Assembly (NCBI GenBank): GCA_964615375.1
Contig: CAZTOW010000001.1
Coordinates: 310,001-374,000, forward strand
Direction: 5' to 3'
Length of the DNA stretch: 64,000 bases
From: CAZKWG01 sp964615375
GTDB taxonomy: Bacteria > Myxococcota_A > UBA796 > CAZKWG01
How positions within the stretch are numbered: position 1 is the stretch's first letter; every line of letters starts with the position of its first letter. The notes under the pieces were generated by a model, which did not search any database, was not told the DNA's origin, and saw nothing but the letters and a program-made list of their open reading frames with translations. The position numbers and the translations under genes are program-made. Below, piece by piece: positions 24,833-33,611 of the stretch.

Positions 24833-26962
24833 ATGGAGAGCAGCGCCGCGCCCCCGGCCGACAGCCCCCCTCTTCAGAGCCCCTCTCTCGAGAGCATGGA
24901 GGATCACCGCCGGCTCAACGTCGAGGGCCGCGAGCAGCTCCGCGTCCTGCGCGGCCACGCCTCGCGTTGGGGCCTGGACGAGGTGGTCTCGCGCCTGGAC
25001 GAGGTGCTGGCGCGGGTGGAGGAGGACGTCTTCCGCGTGGCGGTGGTGGGCGAGTTCAAGCGCGGGAAGAGCACGCTCATCAACGCGCTGCTGGGCCGCG
25101 AGATCCTCCCGGCGGACGTGCTGCCCTGCTCGGCCACGCTCAACCGCGTGACCTACGGGCTCAGCCCCTCGGTCAAGCTGATCTACCGGGCGGACGCGAG
25201 CGGCGCGCGGCGCGAGGAGACCATCCCCGTCGAGGCGCTGACCGAGCACGTCACGAAGCTGACCCCCGACGCCGAGCAGCGGGCCAGCGCGATCGAGGAG
25301 GCCATCGTCTACTACCCGGTCAAGTACTGCCGGGACAAGGCCGACATCATCGATACGCCGGGGCTGAACGACGACGCCACGATGACCAGCGTGACCCTGG
25401 GCGTGCTGCCCACGGTGGACGCCGCCCTCTTCGTCATCCTCGCCCAGTCGCCGTTCTCCGGCTACGAAGGCGACTTCCTGAACCGCCTGCTGACCCACGA
25501 TCTCGGCCGTGTGATCTTCGTGGTCAACCGCATGGACGAGATCCGGCGGGAGGCCGACCGGGCCCGCATCCTGGACGTGGTCCGCGCCCGCATCGTCGCC
25601 ACGGTCCGCGCGCGGGCCGCGGAGCTGCACGGCGAGGGCTCGCCCGCCTTCGACCAGCTCATCGCCCGCGTCGGGCGGCCCCGGGTCTTCGGGGTGTCCG
25701 GCGCGCTGGCCCTGGACGCGAAGCTGGAGGACGACCCCCAGCTCCTCCAGAAGAGCGGCTTCCCCGCCTTCGAGGACGCGCTGGAGCGCTTCCTGGCCGT
25801 GGAGCGCGGGGCGGTGACCCTGCTGGTCATGGCCGACGCGACCAGCTCGGCCGCCCGGAAGCTCCAGGCCCAGCTCCACATCCGCCGCGGCGCCCTGGCC
25901 ATGGAGGCCGACCAGTTCGAGGACGCCTGGCGGGAGACCTCGACCCGCCTGGGCGAGCTCCGCGACCAGCTCAACCTCGAGCTCAAGCGCCTGGATCACG
26001 CCGCCCGCCACCTGCGCGACACGCTCCGGCCCAGCGTCCAGGGCCTGCCCTCCGTGCTCAGCGTGGAGGCCGACCGCGCCATCGACGCCTTCCCGCTGGA
26101 CGTGGACGCCATCTCCAAGGCTCGGGCGGACGCCACGGTGGAGCAGCTCTCCCGCGCGGTGCTCGAGCGCATCCAGGGCGCCGCCCGCCGCGAGTCCGAG
26201 CGGCTCCAGGAGGAGATCGAGCGCGGCGTGCACAACGAGATCGCCCGGCTGGTAGACTTCGGCGCCCGGCTGGAGCAGCAGCTCGCCGACATCGAGCTGC
26301 GCTTCCAGTCCTCCGAGGCGGCGGACGGCGCGGCCTCCAGCCTCGGGCTGGGCGCGGGCATGATCACCTCGGCCCTCGGCGGCTGGCTGGTCGGCGGGGT
26401 GCTGGGCGGGGCGCTGAACGGCTACCAGGTGGCGGGGGTGCGCGGCGCGGCAGCGGGCGCGGCGGCGGGCGCGGCGGCGGGCTTCGGCACGATGGCGGCG
26501 GGCACGCTGGTGATCAGCATGCTGGGCCTGCCGCTGACCTGGCCGGTGCTGCTCCCCACGCTGGCCATGGCCGGGCTGGCCTCCAGCTTCGGGGCGCGCT
26601 GGTTCACCAGCCACCTGTTCGGGGGCGAGCAGGTCAAGCGCTTCCGCGAGGGCGTGCGCGAGGCCGTGCAGGCGCAGCTCTCCAGCACGGCCTCCACCCG
26701 CGTGCTGGAGCTGGAGCGCTCCCTGGACGCGCAGGTCCAGGAGATCTTCGGCGCCCTGCGGCACCAGGTGGAGCAGGAGCTGGGCGGCCCCATCGCCCAG
26801 ACCCAGCGCACGCTGGACGAGCTCCGCGCGCGCACCACGCGCAGCCAGGCCCAGCGCGAGCTGGAGCTGGAGGAGATCGCGGCGGCCCTCGAAGAGGCCT
26901 CTCGGATCGAGGTCCGGGGCCGCGCCCTCGCCGAGCGCCTGCGCGCGCTGGCCAACGCCTGA
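24833..26962 (+). CDS. Dynamin-like GTPase 1, with a predicted membrane region
   Basis: This is a 709-residue bacterial dynamin-like protein, expected to bind GTP, self-assemble on membranes and remodel them. GGTGGAG precedes the ATG. The GTPase domain shows G1 GEFKRGKST (73-81), a conserved Thr region in SATLNRVTYG, G3 DTPGL (174-178) and G4 NRMD (232-235). Long helices follow (340-490). A Gly/Ala-rich hydrophobic block (about 500-588) probably inserts in or spans the membrane, like the paddle of bacterial dynamin-like proteins, and a terminal helical region (600-709) completes the stalk. It is clearly paralogous to GTPase 3 at 30555, sharing TLNRVTYG, YYPV..CRD and LPTVDAA blocks. An M48 protease gene follows after 46 bases. 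Confidence 0.93.
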   Translation: MESSAAPPADSPPLQSPSLESMEDHRRLNVEGREQLRVLRGHASRWGLDEVVSRLDEVLARVEEDVFRVAVVGEFKRGKSTLINALLGREILPADVLPCSATLNRVTYGLSPSVKLIYRADASGARREETIPVEALTEHVTKLTPDAEQRASAIEEAIVYYPVKYCRDKADIIDTPGLNDDATMTSVTLGVLPTVDAALFVILAQSPFSGYEGDFLNRLLTHDLGRVIFVVNRMDEIRREADRARILDVVRARIVATVRARAAELHGEGSPAFDQLIARVGRPRVFGVSGALALDAKLEDDPQLLQKSGFPAFEDALERFLAVERGAVTLLVMADATSSAARKLQAQLHIRRGALAMEADQFEDAWRETSTRLGELRDQLNLELKRLDHAARHLRDTLRPSVQGLPSVLSVEADRAIDAFPLDVDAISKARADATVEQLSRAVLERIQGAARRESERLQEEIERGVHNEIARLVDFGARLEQQLADIELRFQSSEAADGAASSLGLGAGMITSALGGWLVGGVLGGALNGYQVAGVRGAAAGAAAGAAAGFGTMAAGTLVISMLGLPLTWPVLLPTLAMAGLASSFGARWFTSHLFGGEQVKRFREGVREAVQAQLSSTASTRVLELERSLDAQVQEIFGALRHQVEQELGGPIAQTQRTLDELRARTTRSQAQRELELEEIAAALEEASRIEVRGRALAERLRALANA

Positions 26963-27008
26963 GCACCCCTGGCATGATCCACCTCCGCCCGCAGCCCGGG
27001 AGCGCCGC

Positions 27009-27986
27009 ATGAGCCCCTCCGCCAGCCCCGACCCCACCCAGCGCGTCTCGCTGGACTTCCCCGCCTGGATGGCGGCCCGCCAGCGCAGGCAGGCCTCGCA
27101 CCTGGTGGACGGCGTGCCGGACTACGCCTTCGCCCTCGATCTTCGGGTGCGCCGTCAGCTCGAGGCCCTGGGGCCGCTGCGGGCGGTGGCCCAGGCGCTC
27201 AACGCCGGCACCGTGCCCATCCAGCGCGCCCTGCACGAGGTCCAGGGCGTGGCGGTGGGGCCGCGGCAGCTCCCGAAGATCCACGCGCTCGGGGTGGCCT
27301 GCGCCGAGCGCCTGGGCATCGGCGTGCCCCAGATCTTCATCGTGCAGGACCCCACGCTGAACGCGTTCACCTTCGCCACCAACGACGTGGACCAGCTCAT
27401 CGTGCTGACCAGCGGGCTGGTGCACGCGCTGGACGACGCCGAGCTGATGTTCGTCATCGGCCACGAGTGCGGGCACATCCACAACCGGCACGTCGTCTAC
27501 AACACGCTGTGGGAGCTGCTGACCAACGAGCTCGCCCGGCGCATCTTCCGCACGGCCATCGCCCTGCTGGGCCCGGCGGCCTGGGTGGCGCAGCTCCTGG
27601 CGACGGCGTTCACGGTGTCCACGCTCTACATCTTCGGGCGCTGGCACCGCTGCGCCGAGATCACCTGCGACCGCGCCGGGCTCATCTGCTGCGGGGACAT
27701 CGCGGCCTCCCAGCGGGTCAACGGCAAGCTGCACATGGGCGGGCTCGGCAACCTCGAGGGCTTCGACGCCGAGGAGTACCAGCGTCAGACCCGCACCTAC
27801 AGCAAGAGCTGGCTGCGCATCCTGGAGCTCATCCAGAGCCACCCGCCCGGTCCCAAGCGCGCAGACGCGCTCGCGCGCTACGCCCGCGCCGACGTGCTCG
27901 CGCGTTGGCGGCCGGACCTCCGGCTGGAGACGCCGCTGATCCCGCAGGCGGAGATCGACGGTGAGATCGAGAAGCTGATCCTCTGA
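27009..27986 (+). CDS. M48 family membrane-associated zinc metalloprotease
   Basis: The 325-residue product has the M48 zinc-binding motif HECGH (152-156) with the third ligand Glu217 in AEITCDRAG. These are the residues that define Ste24/HtpX/OMA1-type peptidases. An N-terminal region of about 100 residues precedes the catalytic domain. Hydrophobic sequence between the two zinc motifs (about 180-210) could associate with the membrane. There is no signal peptide, so the catalytic face is probably cytoplasmic. Lying between two dynamin-like GTPase genes (46 and 29 bases away), it is likely cotranscribed with them. Processing or quality control of the dynamins is an inference drawn from location and from the OMA1/OPA1 pair of mitochondria. 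Confidence 0.92.
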   Translation: MSPSASPDPTQRVSLDFPAWMAARQRRQASHLVDGVPDYAFALDLRVRRQLEALGPLRAVAQALNAGTVPIQRALHEVQGVAVGPRQLPKIHALGVACAERLGIGVPQIFIVQDPTLNAFTFATNDVDQLIVLTSGLVHALDDAELMFVIGHECGHIHNRHVVYNTLWELLTNELARRIFRTAIALLGPAAWVAQLLATAFTVSTLYIFGRWHRCAEITCDRAGLICCGDIAASQRVNGKLHMGGLGNLEGFDAEEYQRQTRTYSKSWLRILELIQSHPPGPKRADALARYARADVLARWRPDLRLETPLIPQAEIDGEIEKLIL

Positions 27987-28015
27987 GCGGCGGGCGGACC
28001 TCCAAGGAGCGAGAC

Positions 28016-29851
28016 ATGGCGACGGAAGCGCGCGCACCAGGCGCCGGCAACCCCAGGGCTGGGAACTACAAGGTCCGCTACGCCGCCGAGCAGATCGAGC
28101 GCAGGCTCTCGGGCGTGGTGGACGAGCTCACCCTGGCCATGCAGCGACCCTCATGGAGAGAGGCTTTGGGTGAGCCTTGGCTCATGGGGCTCTCCCGGGG
28201 TCTGGACGGGGCGAGAGCCCGCCTGCGCCGCCCCTTCTGCCTCCTGGTGGTGGGCGACTTCAAGCGCGGCAAGAGCACGCTCATCAACGCGCTGCTGGAG
28301 CACGAGCTGGTCACCACCGACGTGACCCCGGAGACGGTGGCCATCACCGAGCTCTGCCACGGGCCGGAGCTGCGGGCGGAGATCGCGCTGACCAACGGCG
28401 GGCGCGTGGACATCGATCTGGCCGACCTGCCGCGGGCGCGCCTGGACCGGGTCCTGGAGAACCTGCCGGCGGAGGCCTCGCTGGTCCGCGTGCTGGCCCC
28501 GGTGGAGATGCTGCGGGACATGATGGTGGTGGACTCGCCGGGCATGGGCGACCTGCTCTGGCGCTTCGATCGCCGGGTTCAGAGCTACATGCCCGAGGCG
28601 GACGCCATCCTGCACGTCACCTCCGCGCTCTCGCCCCTCTCGGAGACCGAGCGCAGCTTCCTCGAGCTCGCGCTGCGGCCGCTGGACCTCAGCAAGGTCC
28701 TCTTCGTCGTGAACATGGTGGACAGCCTGCCCAGCGCGGACGACACGGTGAGGGTCCTGGCGCGCATCACCGAGCGCGTGCGGGCCGGCTTCCCCGACGC
28801 CCCGGTCTTCGGCGTGAGCGCGCTCGACGAGCTCTGCCGGCAGCTGGGCGAGGAGCCCCCGCGGCCCGAGCGCGGCGAGGAGCTGGCGGATCGCTTCCGG
28901 GCCCTGCGCGAGCACCTGGAGCGGGCGCTGATGATGCACCGCGATCTGGTGCGCACGGAGCGGGCGGCGCAGGCGGCGCAGGCGGCCATCGACGCGGCGG
29001 ATCGCGAGGCGGAGCGGCTCCTGGCGTCGCTCGACGAGGATCGGGCCAGCCTGGACGCGGCCCTGGCGCGGGCCCGGGACGAGGGCGGCGAGGCGCGGGC
29101 GGCGGCCGAGGCCCGTCAGGCGCGGCTCCGGGAGCGTGTCTCCGCGCTGGCGGAGGTCTCGGCGGGCTGGATGCGCGGGCTGGTCCGGCGCATCGAGTCG
29201 GACGTGCTCCCCTCCCTGGAGAAGCTGGAGCACGAGCCGATCCAGCGGCACTTCCCCTTCTTCCTGGCCAGCGTGGTGCGCGACGGCGTCGCCGCCTGCC
29301 TGGACGCCCACCAGGACGAGCTGATGGCCCTGGTGGACGAGCTGAGCGCGAACAGGCCCACCCTCGAGCTCGGCGGGCTCAGCGAGTCCCTGGACCAGGC
29401 CGCCGGTCGGGCCTCGTTCCAGGGGCCGACCTGGACCTTCTTCGATCACCTTCACGTCGTCGGGATGATCCTGGGCGGGGTGACCGGGATGATCGCCCCG
29501 CTGCTGGCCGGGCTGGCCGACCGCAAGATGGCCCAGCAGGTGCGCGCCGAGAGCTACCGGCAGCGTTTCAGCGCCGCCCTCCCCGCGCTGGAGGAGCAGG
29601 TCGTCGGATCGGTGCGGAGCGCCTATATGGGAGTCGCCGACCGCGTCTGCGCGCAATTGGAGGCGGCGGAGCGCGAAGACCAGGAGCGCCTGGCGGCGGT
29701 GCTGGGGCAGGCCATCGCCCTGCACGATCGCGGGGAGGCGCGGAACAGCGAGGCGGTAGAGGCCATCGCGGCGGCGCGGGCCCGGCTCGGCGTCGCGCGG
29801 CGGGACCTGGAGACGCTGCGGGGCGAGCTGCGCGCGGCGGCTGTGGCGTGA
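28016..29851 (+). CDS. Dynamin-like GTPase 2, divergent
   Basis: The 611-residue GTPase has G1 GDFKRGKST (80-88), G3 DSPGM (173-177) and G4 NMVD (233-236), all intact. It diverges from the other two GTPases of the cluster in the switch regions and lacks their TLNRVTYG and YYPV blocks. After a long coiled helical region (about 310-390) a moderately hydrophobic segment (about 480-505, VVGMILGGVTGMIAPLLAGL) may act as membrane paddle, followed by another helical arm. CCAAGGAGCGAG precedes the ATG. The gene follows the M48 protease after 29 bases and overlaps the next gene by four bases (GTGA), so the three last genes are translationally coupled. Confidence 0.92.
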   Translation: MATEARAPGAGNPRAGNYKVRYAAEQIERRLSGVVDELTLAMQRPSWREALGEPWLMGLSRGLDGARARLRRPFCLLVVGDFKRGKSTLINALLEHELVTTDVTPETVAITELCHGPELRAEIALTNGGRVDIDLADLPRARLDRVLENLPAEASLVRVLAPVEMLRDMMVVDSPGMGDLLWRFDRRVQSYMPEADAILHVTSALSPLSETERSFLELALRPLDLSKVLFVVNMVDSLPSADDTVRVLARITERVRAGFPDAPVFGVSALDELCRQLGEEPPRPERGEELADRFRALREHLERALMMHRDLVRTERAAQAAQAAIDAADREAERLLASLDEDRASLDAALARARDEGGEARAAAEARQARLRERVSALAEVSAGWMRGLVRRIESDVLPSLEKLEHEPIQRHFPFFLASVVRDGVAACLDAHQDELMALVDELSANRPTLELGGLSESLDQAAGRASFQGPTWTFFDHLHVVGMILGGVTGMIAPLLAGLADRKMAQQVRAESYRQRFSAALPALEEQVVGSVRSAYMGVADRVCAQLEAAEREDQERLAAVLGQAIALHDRGEARNSEAVEAIAAARARLGVARRDLETLRGELRAAAVA

Positions 29852-30558
29852 GGGCAGGGGGGCCCGAGCTGCTGCGCTCCGCGCTGGCGGGGATGGCGCA
29901 CCGCGAGCTGAGGCGCGCCCGCGGGGGGCAGCAGGCCACGCTGGGGGCGCTCACCCGGCTGGCGATGGGGATCCCCGCCCGGCTGGCCCTGGGCCTGGAC
30001 CACGCGAAGATCGAGCTTCAGGGCCTGTCCCGGCTGGGTGAGCTCTCGGGGGAGGAGCGCGCGGCCCTGGTGGGGCGCTGCCGGGTGCGGGCGGTGGACG
30101 CCGCGACCCGCCCCCTGCTGCTGGAGATGGCGGCCACCCTGCGCGCCGCCCTGAGCGCGGAGCTGCGCGCGCTGGTCCCCTTCGCCGAGGCCGCCGACGC
30201 CCTGCTGGGTGGTTCGGCGGATCGGCCTCCTTCGCCGACCCTGGCCGCGCGCCTGCGGGTCCTGGAGGAGCGCCTCGGCGCGCCCGAGCCGGACCCCCGG
30301 GAGCTCGCCCTGGATCTGGCCCGCCTGGAGCTCGCCCTCGGACTGCCCGTCCTCCGGGCCTGCCTGCTGGGGGAGGAGGGATCGCGGGCCCAGGGGGACG
30401 CCCTCCAGGCGATGGTGGTGGCGGCGCTCCCCGAGGACGAGGCGCTGCTGGGCGCGCTGCGGACCCTGGTGGACGAGCGCGTCATCGCGCTTCATGACGT
30501 CATCGACCAGCACCTGTGCGCGGCGCCGCCCCCGGCGGCGGAGGGGGCGCGCCCATGA
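29848..30558 (+). CDS. Unknown helical protein within the dynamin cluster
   Basis: A GTG at 29848 overlaps the stop of GTPase 2 (GTGA), and the stop overlaps the ATG of GTPase 3 (ATGA), giving a 236-residue product tightly coupled to both. I recognise no family. The sequence is Leu/Ala/Arg-rich and predicted almost wholly helical, without signal peptide or clear membrane segment and without a P-loop. Its fixed place between two GTPases suggests an accessory or adaptor subunit, for example a partner that bridges or regulates them; this is inference from position only. Confidence 0.78.
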   Translation: MRAGGPELLRSALAGMAHRELRRARGGQQATLGALTRLAMGIPARLALGLDHAKIELQGLSRLGELSGEERAALVGRCRVRAVDAATRPLLLEMAATLRAALSAELRALVPFAEAADALLGGSADRPPSPTLAARLRVLEERLGAPEPDPRELALDLARLELALGLPVLRACLLGEEGSRAQGDALQAMVVAALPEDEALLGALRTLVDERVIALHDVIDQHLCAAPPPAAEGARP

Positions 30559-32444
30559 GCGCCACGAAGCCCGGCAGCTTCCAGGGCTGGCGCCAGCTCT
30601 CCCACCAGATGAGCGCCGACCTGCGCACGCTGGAGCAGCGGGCCGCCCGGCTCGGCCAGCCCGCCCTGGCCACCTCGGCCGCCGCCCTGCGCGCCCGGGT
30701 GGAGGACCGCCGCTTCACGCTCGCGGTGGTGGGCGAATTCAAGCGCGGGAAGAGCACCTTCCTGAACGCGCTCCTGGGCCGGGAGATCCTGCCGTCCGAC
30801 GTCGAGCCGACCACCGCCACGCTGAACCGCGTCACCTACGGGGTCAAGCCGTACATGGAGCTGCGCTACCGCGACGGGCGCTCGCCGCTGGAGATCCCGC
30901 TCGGCGAGCTCTCCGAGCACGTCACCCGCTGGACCCCCGAGCGCGAGGAGGCCGCCCGCGGGATCGCCGAGGCGGTGGTCTACTACCCGGTGCGCCTCTG
31001 CCGCGACGACGTGGACCTGCTGGACACGCCCGGCCTCTCCGACGACGCGGCGCTGACCCGGGTGACCCTGGACGCGCTGCCGACCGTGGACGCCGCCATC
31101 CTGGTCGTGATGGCGGACTCGCCCTTCTCCGCCTCAGAGGCGCAGTTCCTGGAGCTGCTCCTGCGCGAGGGCGTCTCGCGGGTGGTCTTCGTGGTCAACG
31201 CCATGGACCGGATCCGCCGGCCCGCCGACCGGGACCGCCTGCTGGAGTCCATCCGCGGGCGCGTGGCCGCCGCCCTGGGCCCGGAGCGCGCAGACCAGGC
31301 GCAGATCTTCGGGATCTCCGCCTTGGAGGCGGTAGACGCGCGCGTCGCCGGGGACGCCGATCGCCTCGCCGCCAGCGGCCTGCCCGAGCTGGAGGCCGCC
31401 CTGGAGCGCATGCTCACGCTCCACGACGCGCTCGGGCTCCGCCGCCGCCTGGAGCAGCTCGACGCCCTCGCCGCGACCCTGGAGCGCGCCCTCGCCGAGG
31501 CCCAGCCCGCGGCCGATCCACGGCTCGCCACCCGCCGCCTGGAGCTGGACCGGCTGGACGTGCTGCTGGACGGGCTCGAGCTGCTGGTCGTCGGCTGGCG
31601 CCGGGAGCTCATCGGCCGCGCCGCCCGCGTAACAGCCGCCCTGGAGGAGCCCTGCGCCCACTGGCCCGCCGGCGCCACCGCGCGCATGTCCCAGCTCCTG
31701 CTCAAGACCCCGGTCCAGCCGAGCTGGCCCGCGGGCTACGCTGAGCTGAGCGCCGGGCTCGGTCGCGCGCTGGCCGAGCAGGTCCGCGAGGCCGCCGGTG
31801 AGCTCTGCGTGAGCGCCCAGGACGCGCTGAACGACGCGCTGGGCGGGGAGCAGGGCCTGGGGCGCCTGCAGACGGTCATCGGCGTGGTCCTGGCGCACGC
31901 GGCGGCGGTGCTGGGCGAGCTGGGCGCGGGCGGCGTCGCGGGTGCGCAGCGCGGAGGGCGGACCGAGCCCCGACCGGGCCTGCTGGACCTGGACTTCGAG
32001 GCCCTGGCTCGGGTCCTGGTCCCCGCGCCCACGGAGCTCGAGCTGGCGCTCCAGGACCCCGCGCTGGTGATGGATCTTCAGCGCTACCAGCAGAAGAGCG
32101 TCTTCGATCGCCTGGTCTCGCTGGACGTGGGCGGCTTCCAGGGGCGCTGGGCCGGCTTCGCCCGCGCCCGCCTGGAGGCGCTGCTGAGCGCGCGCTGGCG
32201 GGCCGAGCCCCCCCACGAGGTCCTGCGCGCCCGCCTGGACGAGGTCGTGAGCCGTCTGGAGGCCGAGCTCGTGCCCCTGGTGGAGCGGATGCGCGCGACC
32301 CGCCAGGAGGTGCTGGCCCTGCGCGAGCGCGAGCAGGTGCAGACCGAGCAGGCCGCGCTCACCCGGGCCCGGGACGCCGACGAGGTGGCGGCGGTGCGCT
32401 CGCGGGCGAAGATCGCGCTCGCCGCGCTGGAGCGGGTGACCTGA
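30555..32444 (+). CDS. Dynamin-like GTPase 3, without an obvious membrane segment
   Basis: The ATG at 30555 overlaps the preceding stop and gives 629 residues. GTPase motifs are G1 GEFKRGKST (60-68), G3 DTPGL (157-161) and G4 NAMD (215-218). It is close to GTPase 1 over the G domain (shared GREILP.DV, ATLNRVTYG, EHVT, VVYYPV, TVDAA and DSPFSASE-like blocks). It lacks the Gly/Ala-rich hydrophobic region; the rest is long, charged and helical. A soluble partner that co-assembles with GTPase 1 or 2, as known for tandem bacterial dynamins, is a reasonable inference. The gene ends the cluster: nadA on the other strand ends three bases further on. Confidence 0.92.
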   Translation: MSATKPGSFQGWRQLSHQMSADLRTLEQRAARLGQPALATSAAALRARVEDRRFTLAVVGEFKRGKSTFLNALLGREILPSDVEPTTATLNRVTYGVKPYMELRYRDGRSPLEIPLGELSEHVTRWTPEREEAARGIAEAVVYYPVRLCRDDVDLLDTPGLSDDAALTRVTLDALPTVDAAILVVMADSPFSASEAQFLELLLREGVSRVVFVVNAMDRIRRPADRDRLLESIRGRVAAALGPERADQAQIFGISALEAVDARVAGDADRLAASGLPELEAALERMLTLHDALGLRRRLEQLDALAATLERALAEAQPAADPRLATRRLELDRLDVLLDGLELLVVGWRRELIGRAARVTAALEEPCAHWPAGATARMSQLLLKTPVQPSWPAGYAELSAGLGRALAEQVREAAGELCVSAQDALNDALGGEQGLGRLQTVIGVVLAHAAAVLGELGAGGVAGAQRGGRTEPRPGLLDLDFEALARVLVPAPTELELALQDPALVMDLQRYQQKSVFDRLVSLDVGGFQGRWAGFARARLEALLSARWRAEPPHEVLRARLDEVVSRLEAELVPLVERMRATRQEVLALREREQVQTEQAALTRARDADEVAAVRSRAKIALAALERVT

Positions 32445-32447
32445 GCT

Positions 32448-33380
32448 TCAGGCGATCGCCATCATCCGCGTCAGCGGCTTGAGCGCCGCCACCCGCAGCG
32501 CCTCGTCCATCTCGATGGCCGGCGTCAGCGTCAGCAGCGCGTCGCGGATCTTGTCCAGCGTGTTCAGCCGCATGTGGGGACACTCGTTGCAGGCGCAGCT
32601 CTCGTCCATGCCCGGCAGCGGCAGGAAGGTGCGCTGGGGCGCGGCCTTCTGCATCTGGTGGAGGATGCCGCTCTCCGTGGCGACGATGAAGGTGTCGGCG
32701 TCGGGCGTGGTCGTCGCGTAGGTGAGCAGGCTGGACGTGCTGCCGACGTGGTCCGCGTAGCGGAGGATCTGCGGCTCGCACTCGGGGTGGCAGATGACCT
32801 TCGCCTCGGGGTGGCGCGCCTTCAGCGCCACGAGGCGCTGCTCGGAGAAGGTCTCGTGGACGATGCAGGTCCCGCCCCACAGCACCATGTCCCGGCCCGT
32901 CTGCTTGATCAGCCAGGCGCCCAGGTTGCGGTCGGGGCAGAACAGGATGCCCTGGTCCTTCGGCACGCTCTGGATCACGCGCTCGGCGTTGGCGCTGGTG
33001 CAGATGATGTCGGAGAGCGCCTTGACCTCCGCCGAGCAGTTGATGTAGCTGACCAGGACGTGATCCGGGTGCTTCTCCTTCCACTTCTGGATGGCCCAGC
33101 CCGGCGCCGAGTCCGCCAGCGAGCACCCGGCCTTCATGTCCGGCACGATCACGGTCCGCGTCGGGTTCAGGATCTTCGCCGTCTCCGCCATGAAGTGGAC
33201 GCCGCAGAAGAGGATCACCTTGGCGTCGGTCTTCTGCGCCGCCCGCGCGAGCTGCAGCGAGTCGCCGATGTGGTCGGCGAGGTCCTGGATGTCGGGCTCC
33301 TGGTAGTAGTGCGCCAGGACGACAGCGTCGCGCTCGCGGCGGAGCTGGTCGATCTGGTCGAGCACGTCGGGGTGGGTCAT
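32448..33380 (-). CDS. nadA: Quinolinate synthase
   Basis: The 310-residue enzyme condenses iminoaspartate with dihydroxyacetone phosphate to quinolinate in de novo NAD synthesis, using a 4Fe-4S cluster. Family features are the AHYYQEPDIQDLADHIGDS N-terminus, CGVHFMAETAKILNP with the first cluster Cys, CSLADS, SYINCSAEVKA, and CNECPHM near the C-terminus carrying the last Cys ligand. The length is typical. No nadB or nadC lies next to it here. It is convergent with the dynamin cluster and divergent from the sulfatase-like gene at 33612, with 231 bases between the two starts that hold no further gene. Confidence 0.97.
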   Translation of the reverse strand: MTHPDVLDQIDQLRRERDAVVLAHYYQEPDIQDLADHIGDSLQLARAAQKTDAKVILFCGVHFMAETAKILNPTRTVIVPDMKAGCSLADSAPGWAIQKWKEKHPDHVLVSYINCSAEVKALSDIICTSANAERVIQSVPKDQGILFCPDRNLGAWLIKQTGRDMVLWGGTCIVHETFSEQRLVALKARHPEAKVICHPECEPQILRYADHVGSTSSLLTYATTTPDADTFIVATESGILHQMQKAAPQRTFLPLPGMDESCACNECPHMRLNTLDKIRDALLTLTPAIEMDEALRVAALKPLTRMMAIA

Positions 33381-33611
33381 CGCGGCCTCCAGGGCGGGGG
33401 GAGCATCTAGCCCGGTTCGAGCCCCCCCGCGAGGGCCGTGTGCGGGAGGGCTCGCCGGTGTTCCACGCGGCGGAGGCCGGGGACCGGAAGATTGAACAAT
33501 TTCGCTCCCCTGTGGATTGCCGAGGACCCCTCGGGGGTCTTACGCTGCTCGTGGAACACCCCCCTTCCCGGGCCCCCCCCTCCTGGGAAGCACGGGACCG
33601 GAGGCACCCGA

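Noticed and set aside
28177..29847. In-frame extension upstream of the 236-residue protein through GTPase 2
   Set aside because: The composition is that of an out-of-frame shadow; the GTG at 29848 in the GTGA overlap is the natural start.
33438..33611. Longer N-terminus for the sulfatase-like protein
   Set aside because: The added 58 residues are Arg/Pro-rich and precede the signal sequence; GGAGG before GTG 33612 supports the shorter start.
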